Positions 53,144 to 62,647 of a DNA stretch of 64,000 nucleotides are shown one piece after another. Origin of the DNA: Micromonospora_G sp044901685 (GTDB lineage Bacteria > Actinomycetota > Actinomycetes > Mycobacteriales > Micromonosporaceae); the NCBI RefSeq assembly GCF_044901685.1, contig NZ_JBJDPS010000003.1:124001-188000 (forward strand), written 5' to 3'. Within the stretch, counting starts at the first letter, position 1. Each line of letters starts with the position of its first letter. The position numbers were made by a program, and so were the translations under genes. Below the pieces are notes generated by a model. It was not told where the DNA came from. It was given only the letters and a program-made list of their open reading frames with translations, and searched no databases.

Positions 53144-54571
53144 GTGACAATCCCGTACCCGAGCACACAACCCAAGCCGGCAATCGTCGCGGTGACCCCT
53201 CCCTCCGGCGCCGCTCGGCCGCGGCTGACCTTCCTAGGCACCGGCTACCTGGGTGCGACGTACGCCATCTGTTTCGCCGAACTCGGCTACGAGGTGATCG
53301 GGTTCGACGTAGACGCGAACAAGATCGCCAAGCTCTCCGGCGGTGAGGTTCCGTTCCACGAGCCCGGCCTCGACGAGCTGCTGCGTCGCAACCTCGCCGC
53401 CGGCCGGCTCCGGTTCAGCACCTCGTACCAGGAAACCGCCGACTTCGGCGACGTCCACTTCATCTGCGTCGGCACCCCGCAGCGGGCCGACGGGATGGGC
53501 GCCGACCTGTCGTACGTCGAGACGTCGGTCACCGGGCTCGCCCAGCACCTGACCCGCAAGGCCCTGATCGTCGGCAAGTCGACCGTGCCGGTCGGCACCG
53601 CCGAGTGGATCGAGCAGCTCGTGGGCAAGCACGCCCCCGCCGACCTCGGCGTGGAGGTCGCCTGGAGCCCCGAGTTCCTCCAGGAGGGCTTTGCCGTCGA
53701 GGACGTCCTGCGCCCCAACCGGATCGTCGTCGGGGTCAAGAGCGAGTGGGCCAACGGCATGCTCTACTCCGCGCACAAGGGCGTCTTCGACCTGGCCGCC
53801 ACCGAGGACCGGGAGGTCCCGCTGGTGGTCACCGACTTCGCCACCGCCGAACTGGTCAAGGTCGCGGCGAACGCCTTCCTCGCCACCAAGATCTCGTTCA
53901 TCAACGCGATGGCCGAGGTCTGCGAGGTGGCCGGCGGCGACGTCACCCAGCTCGCCCGCGCGATCGGCTACGACCCCCGCATCGGCAACCGCTTCCTCCA
54001 GGCCGGTGTCGGCTTCGGCGGCGGCTGCCTGCCGAAGGACATCCGGGCGTTCCAGGCCCGCGCCCAGGAGCTGGGTGCCGGCGAGGCGCTCCGGTTCCTG
54101 CACGAGGTCGACCTGATCAACCTCCGGCGGCGTACCCGGGTCCTCCAGCTCGCCGCCGAACTGCTCGGCCGCCGCTACGGCCCGGCCGGTCCCGACCTCT
54201 CCGGCACCCGGATCGCGGTGCTCGGCGCCACCTTCAAGCCCAACTCGGACGACGTACGCGACGCCCCGTCGCTGGCGGTCGCCGCGCTGCTCGCCAAGGC
54301 CGGTGCCGACGTGCGGGTCTTCGACCCCGAGGGGATGGAGAACGCCCGGCGGGCGCAGCCGGACCTCACCTACGAGGCGACCATGAACGACGCCGTCCGT
54401 GGCGCCGACCTGGTCTGCGTGCTGACCGAGTGGGCCGACTTCCGCAACGCCGACCCGGTCGCCCTCGGCGAACTCGCCGCCGGCCGCCGCGTGGTCGACG
54501 GGCGCAACTGCCTCGACTCGGCCCTCTGGACCCAGGCTGGCTGGGAGTACCGGGGCATGGGCCGCCCCTGA
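53144..54571 (+). CDS. ugd: UDP-glucose 6-dehydrogenase
   Basis: This 475-residue enzyme oxidises UDP-glucose to UDP-glucuronate with two NAD+. It has the N-terminal GTGYLG dinucleotide motif (32-37), GKSTVPVGTAEW, the WSPEFLQEGFAVED segment, the catalytic cysteine C295 in GVGFGGGCLPKDI and a C-terminal GATFKPNSDDVRDAPSL. The GTG at 53144 follows GGAGAG; an upstream ATG frame at 53123 would add seven residues without support. It supplies glucuronate for exopolysaccharide or glycosylated metabolites. A factor-independent terminator follows. Confidence 0.94.
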   Translation: MTIPYPSTQPKPAIVAVTPPSGAARPRLTFLGTGYLGATYAICFAELGYEVIGFDVDANKIAKLSGGEVPFHEPGLDELLRRNLAAGRLRFSTSYQETADFGDVHFICVGTPQRADGMGADLSYVETSVTGLAQHLTRKALIVGKSTVPVGTAEWIEQLVGKHAPADLGVEVAWSPEFLQEGFAVEDVLRPNRIVVGVKSEWANGMLYSAHKGVFDLAATEDREVPLVVTDFATAELVKVAANAFLATKISFINAMAEVCEVAGGDVTQLARAIGYDPRIGNRFLQAGVGFGGGCLPKDIRAFQARAQELGAGEALRFLHEVDLINLRRRTRVLQLAAELLGRRYGPAGPDLSGTRIAVLGATFKPNSDDVRDAPSLAVAALLAKAGADVRVFDPEGMENARRAQPDLTYEATMNDAVRGADLVCVLTEWADFRNADPVALGELAAGRRVVDGRNCLDSALWTQAGWEYRGMGRP

Positions 54572-54616
54572 ACGAGCGGGGGGTGACTCCCCCGTGAACT
54601 GACGTGAATCACCTCG

Positions 54617-54654
54617 GCCGGTCACGGATCCCATCGGATCCGTGACCGGCTTTT
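54617..54654 (+). terminator. Rho-independent terminator of ugd
   Basis: Arms 54617-54631 and 54636-54650 pair perfectly over 15 bp around CATC and are followed by TTTT (54651-54654), a complete intrinsic terminator. Confidence 0.88.
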
Positions 54655-54745
54655 CCGATCTCCCACCGGCGAGGGACTGTTCAAGCGTTGCCTGCTTTCG
54701 GCATGCTTCCAGGTGAGTCCACATTGCAGGCCGCTGGGAGGTGCC

Positions 54746-57700
54746 ATGAGTACGTACCGGTGCTCTTCGTGCGGTCGAGAGATCGAGGCCGCGCCCCGCT
54801 GCCCCCACTGCGGGGCCGAGCAGGGGCAGTGGGCGGACGACCTGGCCCGGATCGAGCGCTCCATCGCCGAGATCAAGATGCGCGACGCGGCCATCGCCAG
54901 CGAGCAGAAGCAACTCGCCGCGAAGATGCAGGCCGCCCTCTTCCAGCGGGACATCCTCACCCACGCCAACGACGAGCGCCGGAAACAGGCGACCAAACCC
55001 CGCCGGGTGCTGCGCCGACGCGGCAACCGGCGGCCACCGACCGCCGAACCCGGGCTGGCCCCGCCCCGGGTGCCCCGGCAGAGCCCGACCGCCGCCGCCT
55101 CAGCCGGCACCGACACCGGCACCGGGACCGCCGACGACCGACCGGTCGCCCCGCCGCCGCCTCCCCCACCGCCGCCCCGCCGCTCCGGTCCGGCCGGGAT
55201 CCGCCGGCCCGGTGGCCGCCCGGACGACCCGCCACCACCGAACCACAAGCCGGAAGCCTCGACCCGCGAGGTGCAGGGCATCCTGCTCGGCCTCGGCGCG
55301 CTGCTGCTCGGTGTCGCCGCCGTCGCCTTCGCGGTGGTCGCGATCAGCGCCCAGGACGACTTCAGCCGGGTCGCGATCCTGCTCACCGCGACCGCGCTGA
55401 TGCTGGTCGCACCGCCGCTGGTGGCCCGACGCGGGCTCACCGCCACCGCCGAGACCATCGCCGCCGTCGGCCTGCTCCTGGTGCCGCTCAACGGGTACGC
55501 GGTCTGGGCCATCGACGCGGTCTGGACCAGTGGCCTGCCCGGCTCGGTCTTCGCCGGCCTGACCTGTCTGCTCGCCGCCGCCGTCGGCTGGGTGTACGGC
55601 AGCGCCACCGGCCTGCACGTCGGCCGGTACGCCACCCTGATCGCCGGACAGCCGGTCCTGCCACTGCTGGCGTACGAGTGGATCAACGGGGCGACCGGCT
55701 GGGCACTTGTCCTGGCCCTGGTCGCCGCGATCGACCTGGCGCTGGCCCGGGCGTTCACCCGGGACGGCCGGCTGTTGGCCCCGCCGACGCCCCGGCAACC
55801 GCGAACGCCCCGGGTCGCCCCCGCGCCGACCGATGGTCAGCCGAGCGGTGACGGATCCCGACGGCGGGGCACCGACGACGTCGACGATGGACCGGAACGG
55901 CCGGAGTCGGCCCCCGAGGAGGCCGACGCCGTACTCACGGTGCCGACCGGGCGTCGGGAGGAACGGCCCGGACGGATCAACCCCGAGCCGGTCCGGCCGG
56001 AGCAGCCGGAACCCGTACGCACCCGGGCGGCGTGGACCAGCGCCGCCGTACCGACCACGCCGTGGCTGCGCGAGCTGAGCTGGACCCTGCACGGGCTCGC
56101 GGTCGGTGGCGCCCTGCTCTACGCGGTGATCGCGCTGGTCGGCACCGACTCCGTACCGGGGGCGCTCCGGGCCGGGCTGGTGCTCGTCCTGGCCGCCGCG
56201 ATCGGGCTGGCCGGAGCCCTCTCGGTCGGCCGGGCACCGCTGACCGCGTTTGCCGCCGGGGTGCTCACCCTCGCCGTGATCGGAGCCGCCGGACGGGTCG
56301 CCGCCGTCGCCCTGCCCGGCCGGGCGCTGCTGCTGATCGCGCTCGTCGTCGCCCTCACCGGCCTCGGCGTACGGGTGGTGCCGGAAGCCTGGCGACGCGG
56401 GCCGCAACTCGCCTCGGCGGTCGCCCTGGTGGTGATCGGTGTGGTGGTGGCCGGCAGTGCGCTACGGGCCGCGCTCGCCCCGATCCAGGCCGCCCTGCCG
56501 GTCTGGCGGGCCGACCTCGGTGCCTACGCCAGCACGCTCACCGACACGGTCGGACCGGCCTCCTGGCAACTCGTCGCGACCGCCTTCCTGCTCACCGTCG
56601 CGGCGGTGCTCTCACTCCCGCCGGAGGTACGTCGCGAGTTCGCCGTCACCGGCGCCGCGCTCACCGCGCTCGCCGCCCCCGCCTCGCTCGGGCTCTCCTG
56701 GGCGGCGGCACCCTGGCCACCGGTGCTGGCCGCGATCGGCATCGGCGTGGTCGGCCTCACCGCCGACACCCGCCGGGCCGCGCTCGCCCACGCGGTGGCG
56801 GCCGGGGTCGTCGGGCTCGCCGGAGCCGGAGCCTCCGCCGCCCGCCCCAGCCTCACCGCCGCGGTTCTGCTCACCCTCGCCGTGGCCGGACTGCTGATCA
56901 GCCTGGCGCCGAGGATCGACGCCCTCCCCCTCGGCGAGTCGGGCCACCTGGTCAGCGCGTGGGCCGCCGGTGGTGCCGCGTTCGCCCTGCCCGGCGCGGT
57001 CGCCGCGTTTGTCGCCGCGACCGTACCGGTCGACCCGACCCCGACCGCCCTGTCGGTACGGAACGCGACCGAGCCGGTGCTCGCGGCCAGCTACCTGGCG
57101 GTCTGCGCGACCCTCGGTTACGCCGCGCTCGCCCAGGTCTCGCAACGGAACATCAGCCTGCCGCTGACCCTGGGCACCGGATTCGGCGCACTCGCCGTCA
57201 CCGCCGCCGCGTTCGGCGCGCCCGGTGCCGCGGTCCCTGACGCGTGGGTCGGCGCGCTGCTCATGGTCGCCGCCGTGCTGCTCTTCCTCGCCCCCTCGAT
57301 CGACGCCGGTCGGCGGGCCGACCGGCTGCTCGACGGCTCCGACTTCGCCGCCGCCGCCGCGACCGCCGGCCTGGTCGGTGCGCTGGCCCGGATCGCCGGC
57401 ATCCTCGCCCCCGGTGCCGAGCTGGCGGTCGCCGCCGGGCTGGTCGTGGTGGTCGCGGTCGGCGTACGCGCGCTGCCGGAGCACTGGCGCCGGGGTCCGG
57501 TCCTCGGTGTCGTGCTCAGCGGCGGTGTGATCGCCCTGATCGCCGGTTACACCGCGATCAGCGGCGGCCTGCGGGTGCTCGCCACCCCGGGCCGGATCTG
57601 GGCCGCCGACCTGGACGCGTGGCCGATGGGCAGCACCGGGGCGAGCGCCTGGCAGGCCCCGATCGCGCTGGTCCTGCTCGCCGCGGCGGCAGCCGCCGCC

Positions 57701-59968
57701 CTGCCGCGCCCGTGGAAGTACGACGTCGCCGGGGTCTGCGTCGGGCTGGCCACCATCGGCACCCCGGCCGCACTCGGCCTGCCCTGGTGGTCACCGATCG
57801 TGGTCGGCGGGGCGGTGGCCACCGTGTACGGGATGGCCGCCGCCGCGGCGGCCGACCCTCGGGCCGGACTGGCCCGCGCCACCGTCGCCGCCGTGGTGGC
57901 GCTGCACGCCGTCGGGGCGAGCCTGGTCCGGCCCTGGACCACCGCCGCCGCGCTCGGTGTCATCGCCCTGGTCGGCCTCGTCGTCGCGCTACTCGCCCGG
58001 ACGATCGGCCACCTCGCGCCCGCCCCCGAGGTGCACCGCCGCCACGACAACCGGCTCGACGACGACCCCGACTACGACGACCCGGAGTACGACGACCCGG
58101 ACTACGACGGCCCGAGGTTGGAAGCGGCGGAACCGGTCGACGACATCCCCCCACACCTCGGCCAGATCGGCGGCGCGGCGGCCGGCGGCGCCCTGCTCGC
58201 CCTGCCCGGCGCGTTCGCCGCCCTCGCCGCCGCCCTCGGCTTCACCGCCGAGGTGGTGCTGACCAGCGCACTCGCCGCGTCGAGCCTCGGCGTCGCCCTG
58301 CTCACGCTCGCCCGCCGCTGGGTTCCGCGCTACCTGCCGTACGCGACCGTCGGGGTGGTCGGCGGGGCCACCATCACCGCCGTCGCCTCCATTCCCACCG
58401 GCCTGCCCGCCGGGGTCTACGCCGCCGCCGCCGCGCTGCTCGGGGTCCTCGCCGAACTGGCCCGGGCGGCCACCCCGCCACCGGGGAGCGGGGCCGAACC
58501 GGTCCGCCGCTGGTCGGTGTTGGGCGGCACGTTCCGCCGGATGCCGGACCGACCGCGTGGACGCTGGGCGATCAGCCCGGCGGTGGGCGCGATGGCCGCC
58601 GCCGTACTGCCGACCCTGGTCGCGGTGGCCACCCTGGGACCCGCCCTGGTCGCCGCGCTGGTCGAGCCGTACCAGGTGCTCTACGGCATCTGGGAGGGGC
58701 CGCCCGCGACGCTGGCGAACCCGACCGGCAGCGCGGTCGACGGCACCCACGTGCTCGCCGCGCTGCTGCTGACGGTGGCCGCGGCGATGGCCGCCACCGG
58801 TTTCACCGGCGGGCGACCGGCCCGCGCCATCCCGGTCGTCCTCCCGGGCGCCGCGATCACCGTGCTGATCGCCCCGATCTCGCTCGGCCTGGGCTGGCCG
58901 AACAGCACCATGGCCGCGCTCGCCGTCTTCACCATCGCGATGCTCGGGCTGGCGCTGACCCCGCCGCCACCGGACGCCGAACGGGCCCGGTCGCTGCGAC
59001 TCGCCCGGATCCTGGTCTTCGCGATCGGCCTCGCGGCCGGCGGCGCCGGGCTCGCCGGTGCCCTCGCCACCCGCGAACTGACCCTGTTCACGCTCGGCGC
59101 GGCGGTGGCGGTCGGCGGCATCGCGGCGTTCGCCGGCCGGACCCAGACCGCCCGGATCCTCGGTTGGCTCTTCGCCTCGGTGATGGCCCAGCTCTTTGTC
59201 TTCACCGCCGGGGTGTTCGCCGGCCTGGACCCGGTCTGGTCCGCGTTCGGCGTGCTGGCGGTCGGCGCGGCGCTGCTACTGCTCGCCGCGACCCTGCCCC
59301 GGCTGCGGCAGCCCGAGTCGATGCGCGAGGCGGCCACCGTCGAGTGGACCGGGTACGCCGCCGCGCTGATCGCCGGTGCGCTCGCCTTCGACTCACCCCC
59401 GCACATCGCCGCCCTGCTCGCCGCCTGGGGTGCCGTACTCGGCGTGGCCGCCACCCGGCCGGGACGTCGCGTGGTCGCTCGGCAGGTGCTCTTCTGGGCC
59501 GCCGTGGCCTGCGAGATCACCGCCTGGTGGCTGCTGATGGGCATCTCCGACGTGGCGTTGCCGGAGGCGTACACACTGCCGTTCGCCGCCCTGGCCCTGC
59601 TGGTCGGCATCCTGGAGTCGCGGCACCGGCCGGACCTGAGCAGTTGGGTGGCGTACGGTCCCGCCCTGGTCGCCGCGTTCCTGCCGACGACGGTGATCGT
59701 GCTGGCCAGCGACGGCGACCTGCGGCAGATCCTGCTGCTGCTCGGTGGCGTGGCCGTCCTGATCTTCGGCTCCTGGCGACGGCAGCAGGCGCCGGTGATC
59801 ATCGGCGCGGTGGTCACCGTGATCGCCACCCTGCACCTGCTCACCGTCTTCGGGCCGTGGCTGGTGTTGATCCCGGTCGGCATCGTGCTGCTGGTGCTCG
59901 GCGGCAGCACGGAACGGCGTACCCAGACGCAGGAACGCCTCCGTGGCGCCCTGCGCGGCATGCGCTGA
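54746..59968 (+). CDS. Very large multi-pass membrane protein with N-terminal zinc ribbon (SCO7613-like)
   Basis: This 1740-residue protein has an N-terminal zinc ribbon C6/C9/C19/C22 (YRCSSCG...RCPHCG), a coiled-coil-like Ala/Lys/Glu segment (about 28-80) and a basic/proline-rich linker (PPPPPPPPP near 142-150). About 1500 residues of Ala/Val/Leu helices follow, giving several dozen membrane segments in repeated Ala/Val-Gly units. Two acidic or Pro-rich loops interrupt it, one with DDDPDYDDPEYDDPDYDG at about 1105-1122. This is the layout of the actinomycete SCO7613-type membrane proteins; the function is unknown. The ATG at 54746 is preceded by GGGAGG. Confidence 0.8.
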   Translation: MSTYRCSSCGREIEAAPRCPHCGAEQGQWADDLARIERSIAEIKMRDAAIASEQKQLAAKMQAALFQRDILTHANDERRKQATKPRRVLRRRGNRRPPTAEPGLAPPRVPRQSPTAAASAGTDTGTGTADDRPVAPPPPPPPPPRRSGPAGIRRPGGRPDDPPPPNHKPEASTREVQGILLGLGALLLGVAAVAFAVVAISAQDDFSRVAILLTATALMLVAPPLVARRGLTATAETIAAVGLLLVPLNGYAVWAIDAVWTSGLPGSVFAGLTCLLAAAVGWVYGSATGLHVGRYATLIAGQPVLPLLAYEWINGATGWALVLALVAAIDLALARAFTRDGRLLAPPTPRQPRTPRVAPAPTDGQPSGDGSRRRGTDDVDDGPERPESAPEEADAVLTVPTGRREERPGRINPEPVRPEQPEPVRTRAAWTSAAVPTTPWLRELSWTLHGLAVGGALLYAVIALVGTDSVPGALRAGLVLVLAAAIGLAGALSVGRAPLTAFAAGVLTLAVIGAAGRVAAVALPGRALLLIALVVALTGLGVRVVPEAWRRGPQLASAVALVVIGVVVAGSALRAALAPIQAALPVWRADLGAYASTLTDTVGPASWQLVATAFLLTVAAVLSLPPEVRREFAVTGAALTALAAPASLGLSWAAAPWPPVLAAIGIGVVGLTADTRRAALAHAVAAGVVGLAGAGASAARPSLTAAVLLTLAVAGLLISLAPRIDALPLGESGHLVSAWAAGGAAFALPGAVAAFVAATVPVDPTPTALSVRNATEPVLAASYLAVCATLGYAALAQVSQRNISLPLTLGTGFGALAVTAAAFGAPGAAVPDAWVGALLMVAAVLLFLAPSIDAGRRADRLLDGSDFAAAAATAGLVGALARIAGILAPGAELAVAAGLVVVVAVGVRALPEHWRRGPVLGVVLSGGVIALIAGYTAISGGLRVLATPGRIWAADLDAWPMGSTGASAWQAPIALVLLAAAAAAALPRPWKYDVAGVCVGLATIGTPAALGLPWWSPIVVGGAVATVYGMAAAAAADPRAGLARATVAAVVALHAVGASLVRPWTTAAALGVIALVGLVVALLARTIGHLAPAPEVHRRHDNRLDDDPDYDDPEYDDPDYDGPRLEAAEPVDDIPPHLGQIGGAAAGGALLALPGAFAALAAALGFTAEVVLTSALAASSLGVALLTLARRWVPRYLPYATVGVVGGATITAVASIPTGLPAGVYAAAAALLGVLAELARAATPPPGSGAEPVRRWSVLGGTFRRMPDRPRGRWAISPAVGAMAAAVLPTLVAVATLGPALVAALVEPYQVLYGIWEGPPATLANPTGSAVDGTHVLAALLLTVAAAMAATGFTGGRPARAIPVVLPGAAITVLIAPISLGLGWPNSTMAALAVFTIAMLGLALTPPPPDAERARSLRLARILVFAIGLAAGGAGLAGALATRELTLFTLGAAVAVGGIAAFAGRTQTARILGWLFASVMAQLFVFTAGVFAGLDPVWSAFGVLAVGAALLLLAATLPRLRQPESMREAATVEWTGYAAALIAGALAFDSPPHIAALLAAWGAVLGVAATRPGRRVVARQVLFWAAVACEITAWWLLMGISDVALPEAYTLPFAALALLVGILESRHRPDLSSWVAYGPALVAAFLPTTVIVLASDGDLRQILLLLGGVAVLIFGSWRRQQAPVIIGAVVTVIATLHLLTVFGPWLVLIPVGIVLLVLGGSTERRTQTQERLRGALRGMR

Positions 59969-59982
59969 CCGCCCGCCCGGGA

Positions 59983-60417
59983 TCAGCCCGCGAGCAGGCG
60001 TACGCCGTCGTGCGCCCGGACGGCGGGCACCGGATCGGGCCGGAGCGCGTCGAGGATGCGTACGGCGAACGCCTCGTCCATCTCGGCGGCGACCCGCTCG
60101 GCCGACCACCACTCGACGGCGGCGGCCTCCCGCGTCGGTCCGGGCTCCCCCGACACGAACCGGGCCCGGAAGACGAGCGCCACCACCCCGAGCTTCATGT
60201 TCTTGTAGACGCCGGTCAGCCGCTCGATCGATACGTCGGCGCCGGTCTCCTCCAGGACCTCGCGCCGGGCGCCCACCTCCGGCGTCTCGTCGAGTTCGAG
60301 CACCCCACCGGGAAGCTGCCAGGCCCCGTTGTCCTGCCGTCGGATGACCAACACCTGATCGTGGTCATCCACGACAACGGCGGCGACGCTCACGGAGTGT
60401 CGGGGGGTCTGACTCAC
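59983..60417 (-). CDS. Nudix hydrolase
   Basis: This 144-residue protein has a complete Nudix box G-x5-E-x7-REVLEETG (GGVLELDETPEVGARREVLEETGAD), which cleaves nucleoside diphosphates linked to another moiety. The start is GTG 60417, preceded by GGAGG; it overlaps the upstream phosphatase stop by four bases (GTGA), so the two are translationally coupled. It is the last gene of the GntR-PP2C-Nudix operon. Substrate unknown. Confidence 0.92.
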   Translation of the reverse strand: MSQTPRHSVSVAAVVVDDHDQVLVIRRQDNGAWQLPGGVLELDETPEVGARREVLEETGADVSIERLTGVYKNMKLGVVALVFRARFVSGEPGPTREAAAVEWWSAERVAAEMDEAFAVRILDALRPDPVPAVRAHDGVRLLAG

Positions 60418-61271
60418 GGATGTACCTCCGAGTCGATCACGCAATAGACGACCGTGGCGTCGTCATGGCTTTTGGGACGGGGACGCACCGATCCGGTGGG
60501 ATCGGAATCCTCAGCCTCGCGGGCTAGCTGCACGAGGTGCCCCGGGCCGTGCAGCTGCGCCAGGTCAAGGAGACCGCGCCAATCGGTGATGTGATGCAGA
60601 TCAACCACGGAGGAAGCCCCGTCCGTCAGCAGTGCCGCGCGGGTCAACCGGCCTGGGCCGGTCCCGGGCACGCTTCCCCGTACAGCATGGTGCGCCGCGG
60701 ACGGGTTGGCCGCGGCAATCCAATATCCGCCCTCGCGATTGACATGCCGCTGCTTTGCAACCGTCAACTCCTGGATCTGCCGGATCTGCTCGTTAGAGCC
60801 AATCGGGTCGGTTCCGGAGAGTACCGCGTGCCGGTACGACCGGGCGACATCACGAATGCGCAGATCGCTTACCGTCTCGATTCTCCCTGAGCAGTCGAGC
60901 ACAAGGGTGCTGTCACAGAGCACAAGGTAGTCGCACTCGTCGTCTTCGATGCGCAATGTGACCAGTGTCGACTGCGGCGTTCCTGGATGGTCCAGGTCAC
61001 AGGTAGAACCATGTTCGCCGCATACCCGCCCGATCGCCTCCGCCACGAGATCAGCCAACTCAGCCTCGGGCGCGTCGGTGTAGCACCGTTCCAGATTCGC
61101 GGCGAGTCGCGACGCATACCACGCCGGACCATGTACGCACCCAGAGTCCATGCCCTCAACAGCGGAAACTCCGTCGAGCACCGCGAGCAGGCCGGGAGCA
61201 GCAACGACGAAGCTGTCCTCGTTCGGCTTGGCCTCGTCGCCGGCCCTACTCACCGCCTGAGCCGCGATCAC
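60414..61271 (-). CDS. PP2C-like serine/threonine phosphatase domain protein
   Basis: This 285-residue protein has the PP2C metal motifs: AKPNEDSFVV (N17-E18-D19), LLAVLDGVSA (D33-G34, the VxDG motif with the usual HGG absent), LLTDGASSV and the C-terminal KSHDDATVVYC (D-D-A-T, second metal aspartate). The protein is cytosolic, without a membrane helix. The GTG at 61271 comes 1 bp after the GntR stop and the gene overlaps the Nudix start, so all three are one transcription unit. A longer frame to 61685 is antisense-like. It probably dephosphorylates an unknown protein or small ligand. Confidence 0.82.
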   Translation of the reverse strand: MIAAQAVSRAGDEAKPNEDSFVVAAPGLLAVLDGVSAVEGMDSGCVHGPAWYASRLAANLERCYTDAPEAELADLVAEAIGRVCGEHGSTCDLDHPGTPQSTLVTLRIEDDECDYLVLCDSTLVLDCSGRIETVSDLRIRDVARSYRHAVLSGTDPIGSNEQIRQIQELTVAKQRHVNREGGYWIAAANPSAAHHAVRGSVPGTGPGRLTRAALLTDGASSVVDLHHITDWRGLLDLAQLHGPGHLVQLAREAEDSDPTGSVRPRPKSHDDATVVYCVIDSEVHP

Positions 61272-61272
61272 T

Positions 61273-62082
61273 TCAGGTTCCCTCGACCATCCCTGCCGGC
61301 TTGGGGTCATCCCAGTCGTACCGCAGGGTCCAGAGGTGCCCCGGCATGACGTGGAACGCGGCCTCGATTGGTGCGTCCTCCGTCGTCCAGGCGATATGGA
61401 CGATGTCGAACACTGGCTGGCCCGCGTCCAGGTCGAGCAACTTCCGCTCATTGTCACTCGGCATTCGGATATTGACGTCCTCGGAGAACCTGACGATGTC
61501 GTAGCCCATCTCCGCGAGCCGACTGTAGGAGCCACCGATCCCGGTGTCCGCCTGTTCGAGCGGACTGCCACCGGCGATACTCCAGGCGTAGTAACTGTCC
61601 GCGAGCTGAGTCGGCTCGTCGTTGGCAAAAAGTATGCGGCGGCGCACAAGCACATCCTCGCCCTCCGGCAAGCGCAAGGCCGCAACCACCTCTGGCCGTG
61701 CGCCGATCCGTCCGATCTCTCGATAGACGGTGTGGGAACGCAGTTGCAGCGCCGCTACTTCCACCGCGCCAGCGCCCGTTCCGTGGGTTCTACGCGCATA
61801 GCGGGCGCGGGCGTCACGGACGATCCTCGGCAGGGAGCGGACGAAGGTTCCGGCACCTCGACGTACCCGCACCAGGCCGCTCGCCCGCAGCATGCCGACC
61901 GCACGGTTCACCGTCACCCGAGACACACCAAGTTCGGCCGACAGCTCGGGCTCGCTCGGAAGGGCCGCGCCCGGCGGGTAGGTGCCATCCAGGATCCGAC
62001 CGCGCAGCAGGTCGGCGATCTGCTCGTACTGCGACTTCGGCGTCTGGATCATCGTCACGCCACATCCGCTGCCGTAGGACAT
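61273..62082 (-). CDS. GntR/HutC-family regulator with UTRA domain
   Basis: This regulator of up to 269 residues has an N-terminal winged HTH (YEQIADLLRGRILDGTYPPGAALPSEPELSAELGVSRVTVNRAVGMLRASGLVRVRRGAGTFV) and a C-terminal UTRA effector domain (LVRRRILFANDEPTQLADSYYAWSIAGGSPLEQ, and FDIVHIAWTTEDAPIEAAFHVMPGHLWTLRYDW). It may start at ATG 62082 or, closer to the HTH, at ATG 62052 (MIQTPKSQYEQIA); neither has a strong ribosome site. It likely binds the palindrome at 62155-62169 and controls both its own operon and the three divergent small genes. Confidence 0.9.
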   Translation of the reverse strand: MSYGSGCGVTMIQTPKSQYEQIADLLRGRILDGTYPPGAALPSEPELSAELGVSRVTVNRAVGMLRASGLVRVRRGAGTFVRSLPRIVRDARARYARRTHGTGAGAVEVAALQLRSHTVYREIGRIGARPEVVAALRLPEGEDVLVRRRILFANDEPTQLADSYYAWSIAGGSPLEQADTGIGGSYSRLAEMGYDIVRFSEDVNIRMPSDNERKLLDLDAGQPVFDIVHIAWTTEDAPIEAAFHVMPGHLWTLRYDWDDPKPAGMVEGT

Positions 62083-62154
62083 CTGACGTAGGTCACCCTA
62101 GTTGATCCCTGAAGACAACACCGGATGCAGACCGTTGCAAGATCGATAGTTGTT

Positions 62155-62169
62155 AGATGTAATACATCT
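62155..62169. promoter_or_regulatory. Perfect 15-bp palindrome, likely GntR operator
   Basis: AGATGTA-A-TACATCT is perfectly symmetrical and AT-rich in a GC-rich context, between the GntR start (62082) and the first small gene (62241). It resembles GntR/HutC operators (GT-N-TA...AC type). Confidence 0.75.
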
Positions 62170-62240
62170 TACGTCGGCCCGGTTGGTCACGAGCGTCGAG
62201 CCGCCGGCTGCATGGTCCGCCATCCCAGGAGGGGTCATTG

Positions 62241-62426
62241 ATGCGCAAACGCGTGACATACGACCAGTACCTGTCGATTGTTGCCCTGACGTTCGCCCAA
62301 CGGCACCGTCCCGTCTGGTCATGGAACAGGTGGCGACGCATCTGCCGCTGCGGCTCCGATCTGCCCTGCCGAGCCAGACACCGCGTGCCCATCAATCGGG
62401 GCCACTGGCCGGAGGGGGGCCGATGA
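62241..62426 (+). CDS. Small basic Cys-containing protein (tiny gene 1)
   Basis: This 61-residue protein begins MRKRVTYDQYLSIVALTFAQRHRPVWSWNRWRRICRCGSDLPCRARHRV. The ATG at 62241 has GGAGGGG upstream. It has a CxC...C cluster (CRCGSDLPC), a possible zinc site, and a basic tail. Its stop overlaps the next start as ATGA. I recognise no domain; the arrangement argues it is a real gene. Confidence 0.65.
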   Translation: MRKRVTYDQYLSIVALTFAQRHRPVWSWNRWRRICRCGSDLPCRARHRVPINRGHWPEGGR

Positions 62427-62647
62427 GTACCCATCACCCGGTCATGCCGATCTGGACCTGTGGCGGGTGCGGACTTCCTTGGCCGTGCGGCACCCGACGC
62501 ACCGAATTGCGGGCAGAGTTCGAGCAAGCGCCCGTGTCGTTGACGCTCTATCTCGGCGCCTACCTGGTCGCCGCGACCGAGGATCTGACCTGGATCCCCG
62601 CCGGGAGCCTGCACCAACGCTTCCTGGGCTGGACCCGGGGCCGATGA
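62423..62647 (+). CDS. Small conserved hypothetical protein with CxxC (tiny gene 2)
   Basis: This 74-residue protein begins MSTHHPVMPIWTCGGCGLPWPCGTRRTELRAEFEQAP and has a zinc-ribbon-like WTCGGCGLPWPC cluster followed by a helical SLTLYLGAYLVAATEDL stretch. Homologous small proteins are common in Micromonosporaceae, in my memory. GGAGG lies before the ATG. It overlaps both neighbours by ATGA. Function unknown. Confidence 0.72.
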   Translation: MSTHHPVMPIWTCGGCGLPWPCGTRRTELRAEFEQAPVSLTLYLGAYLVAATEDLTWIPAGSLHQRFLGWTRGR

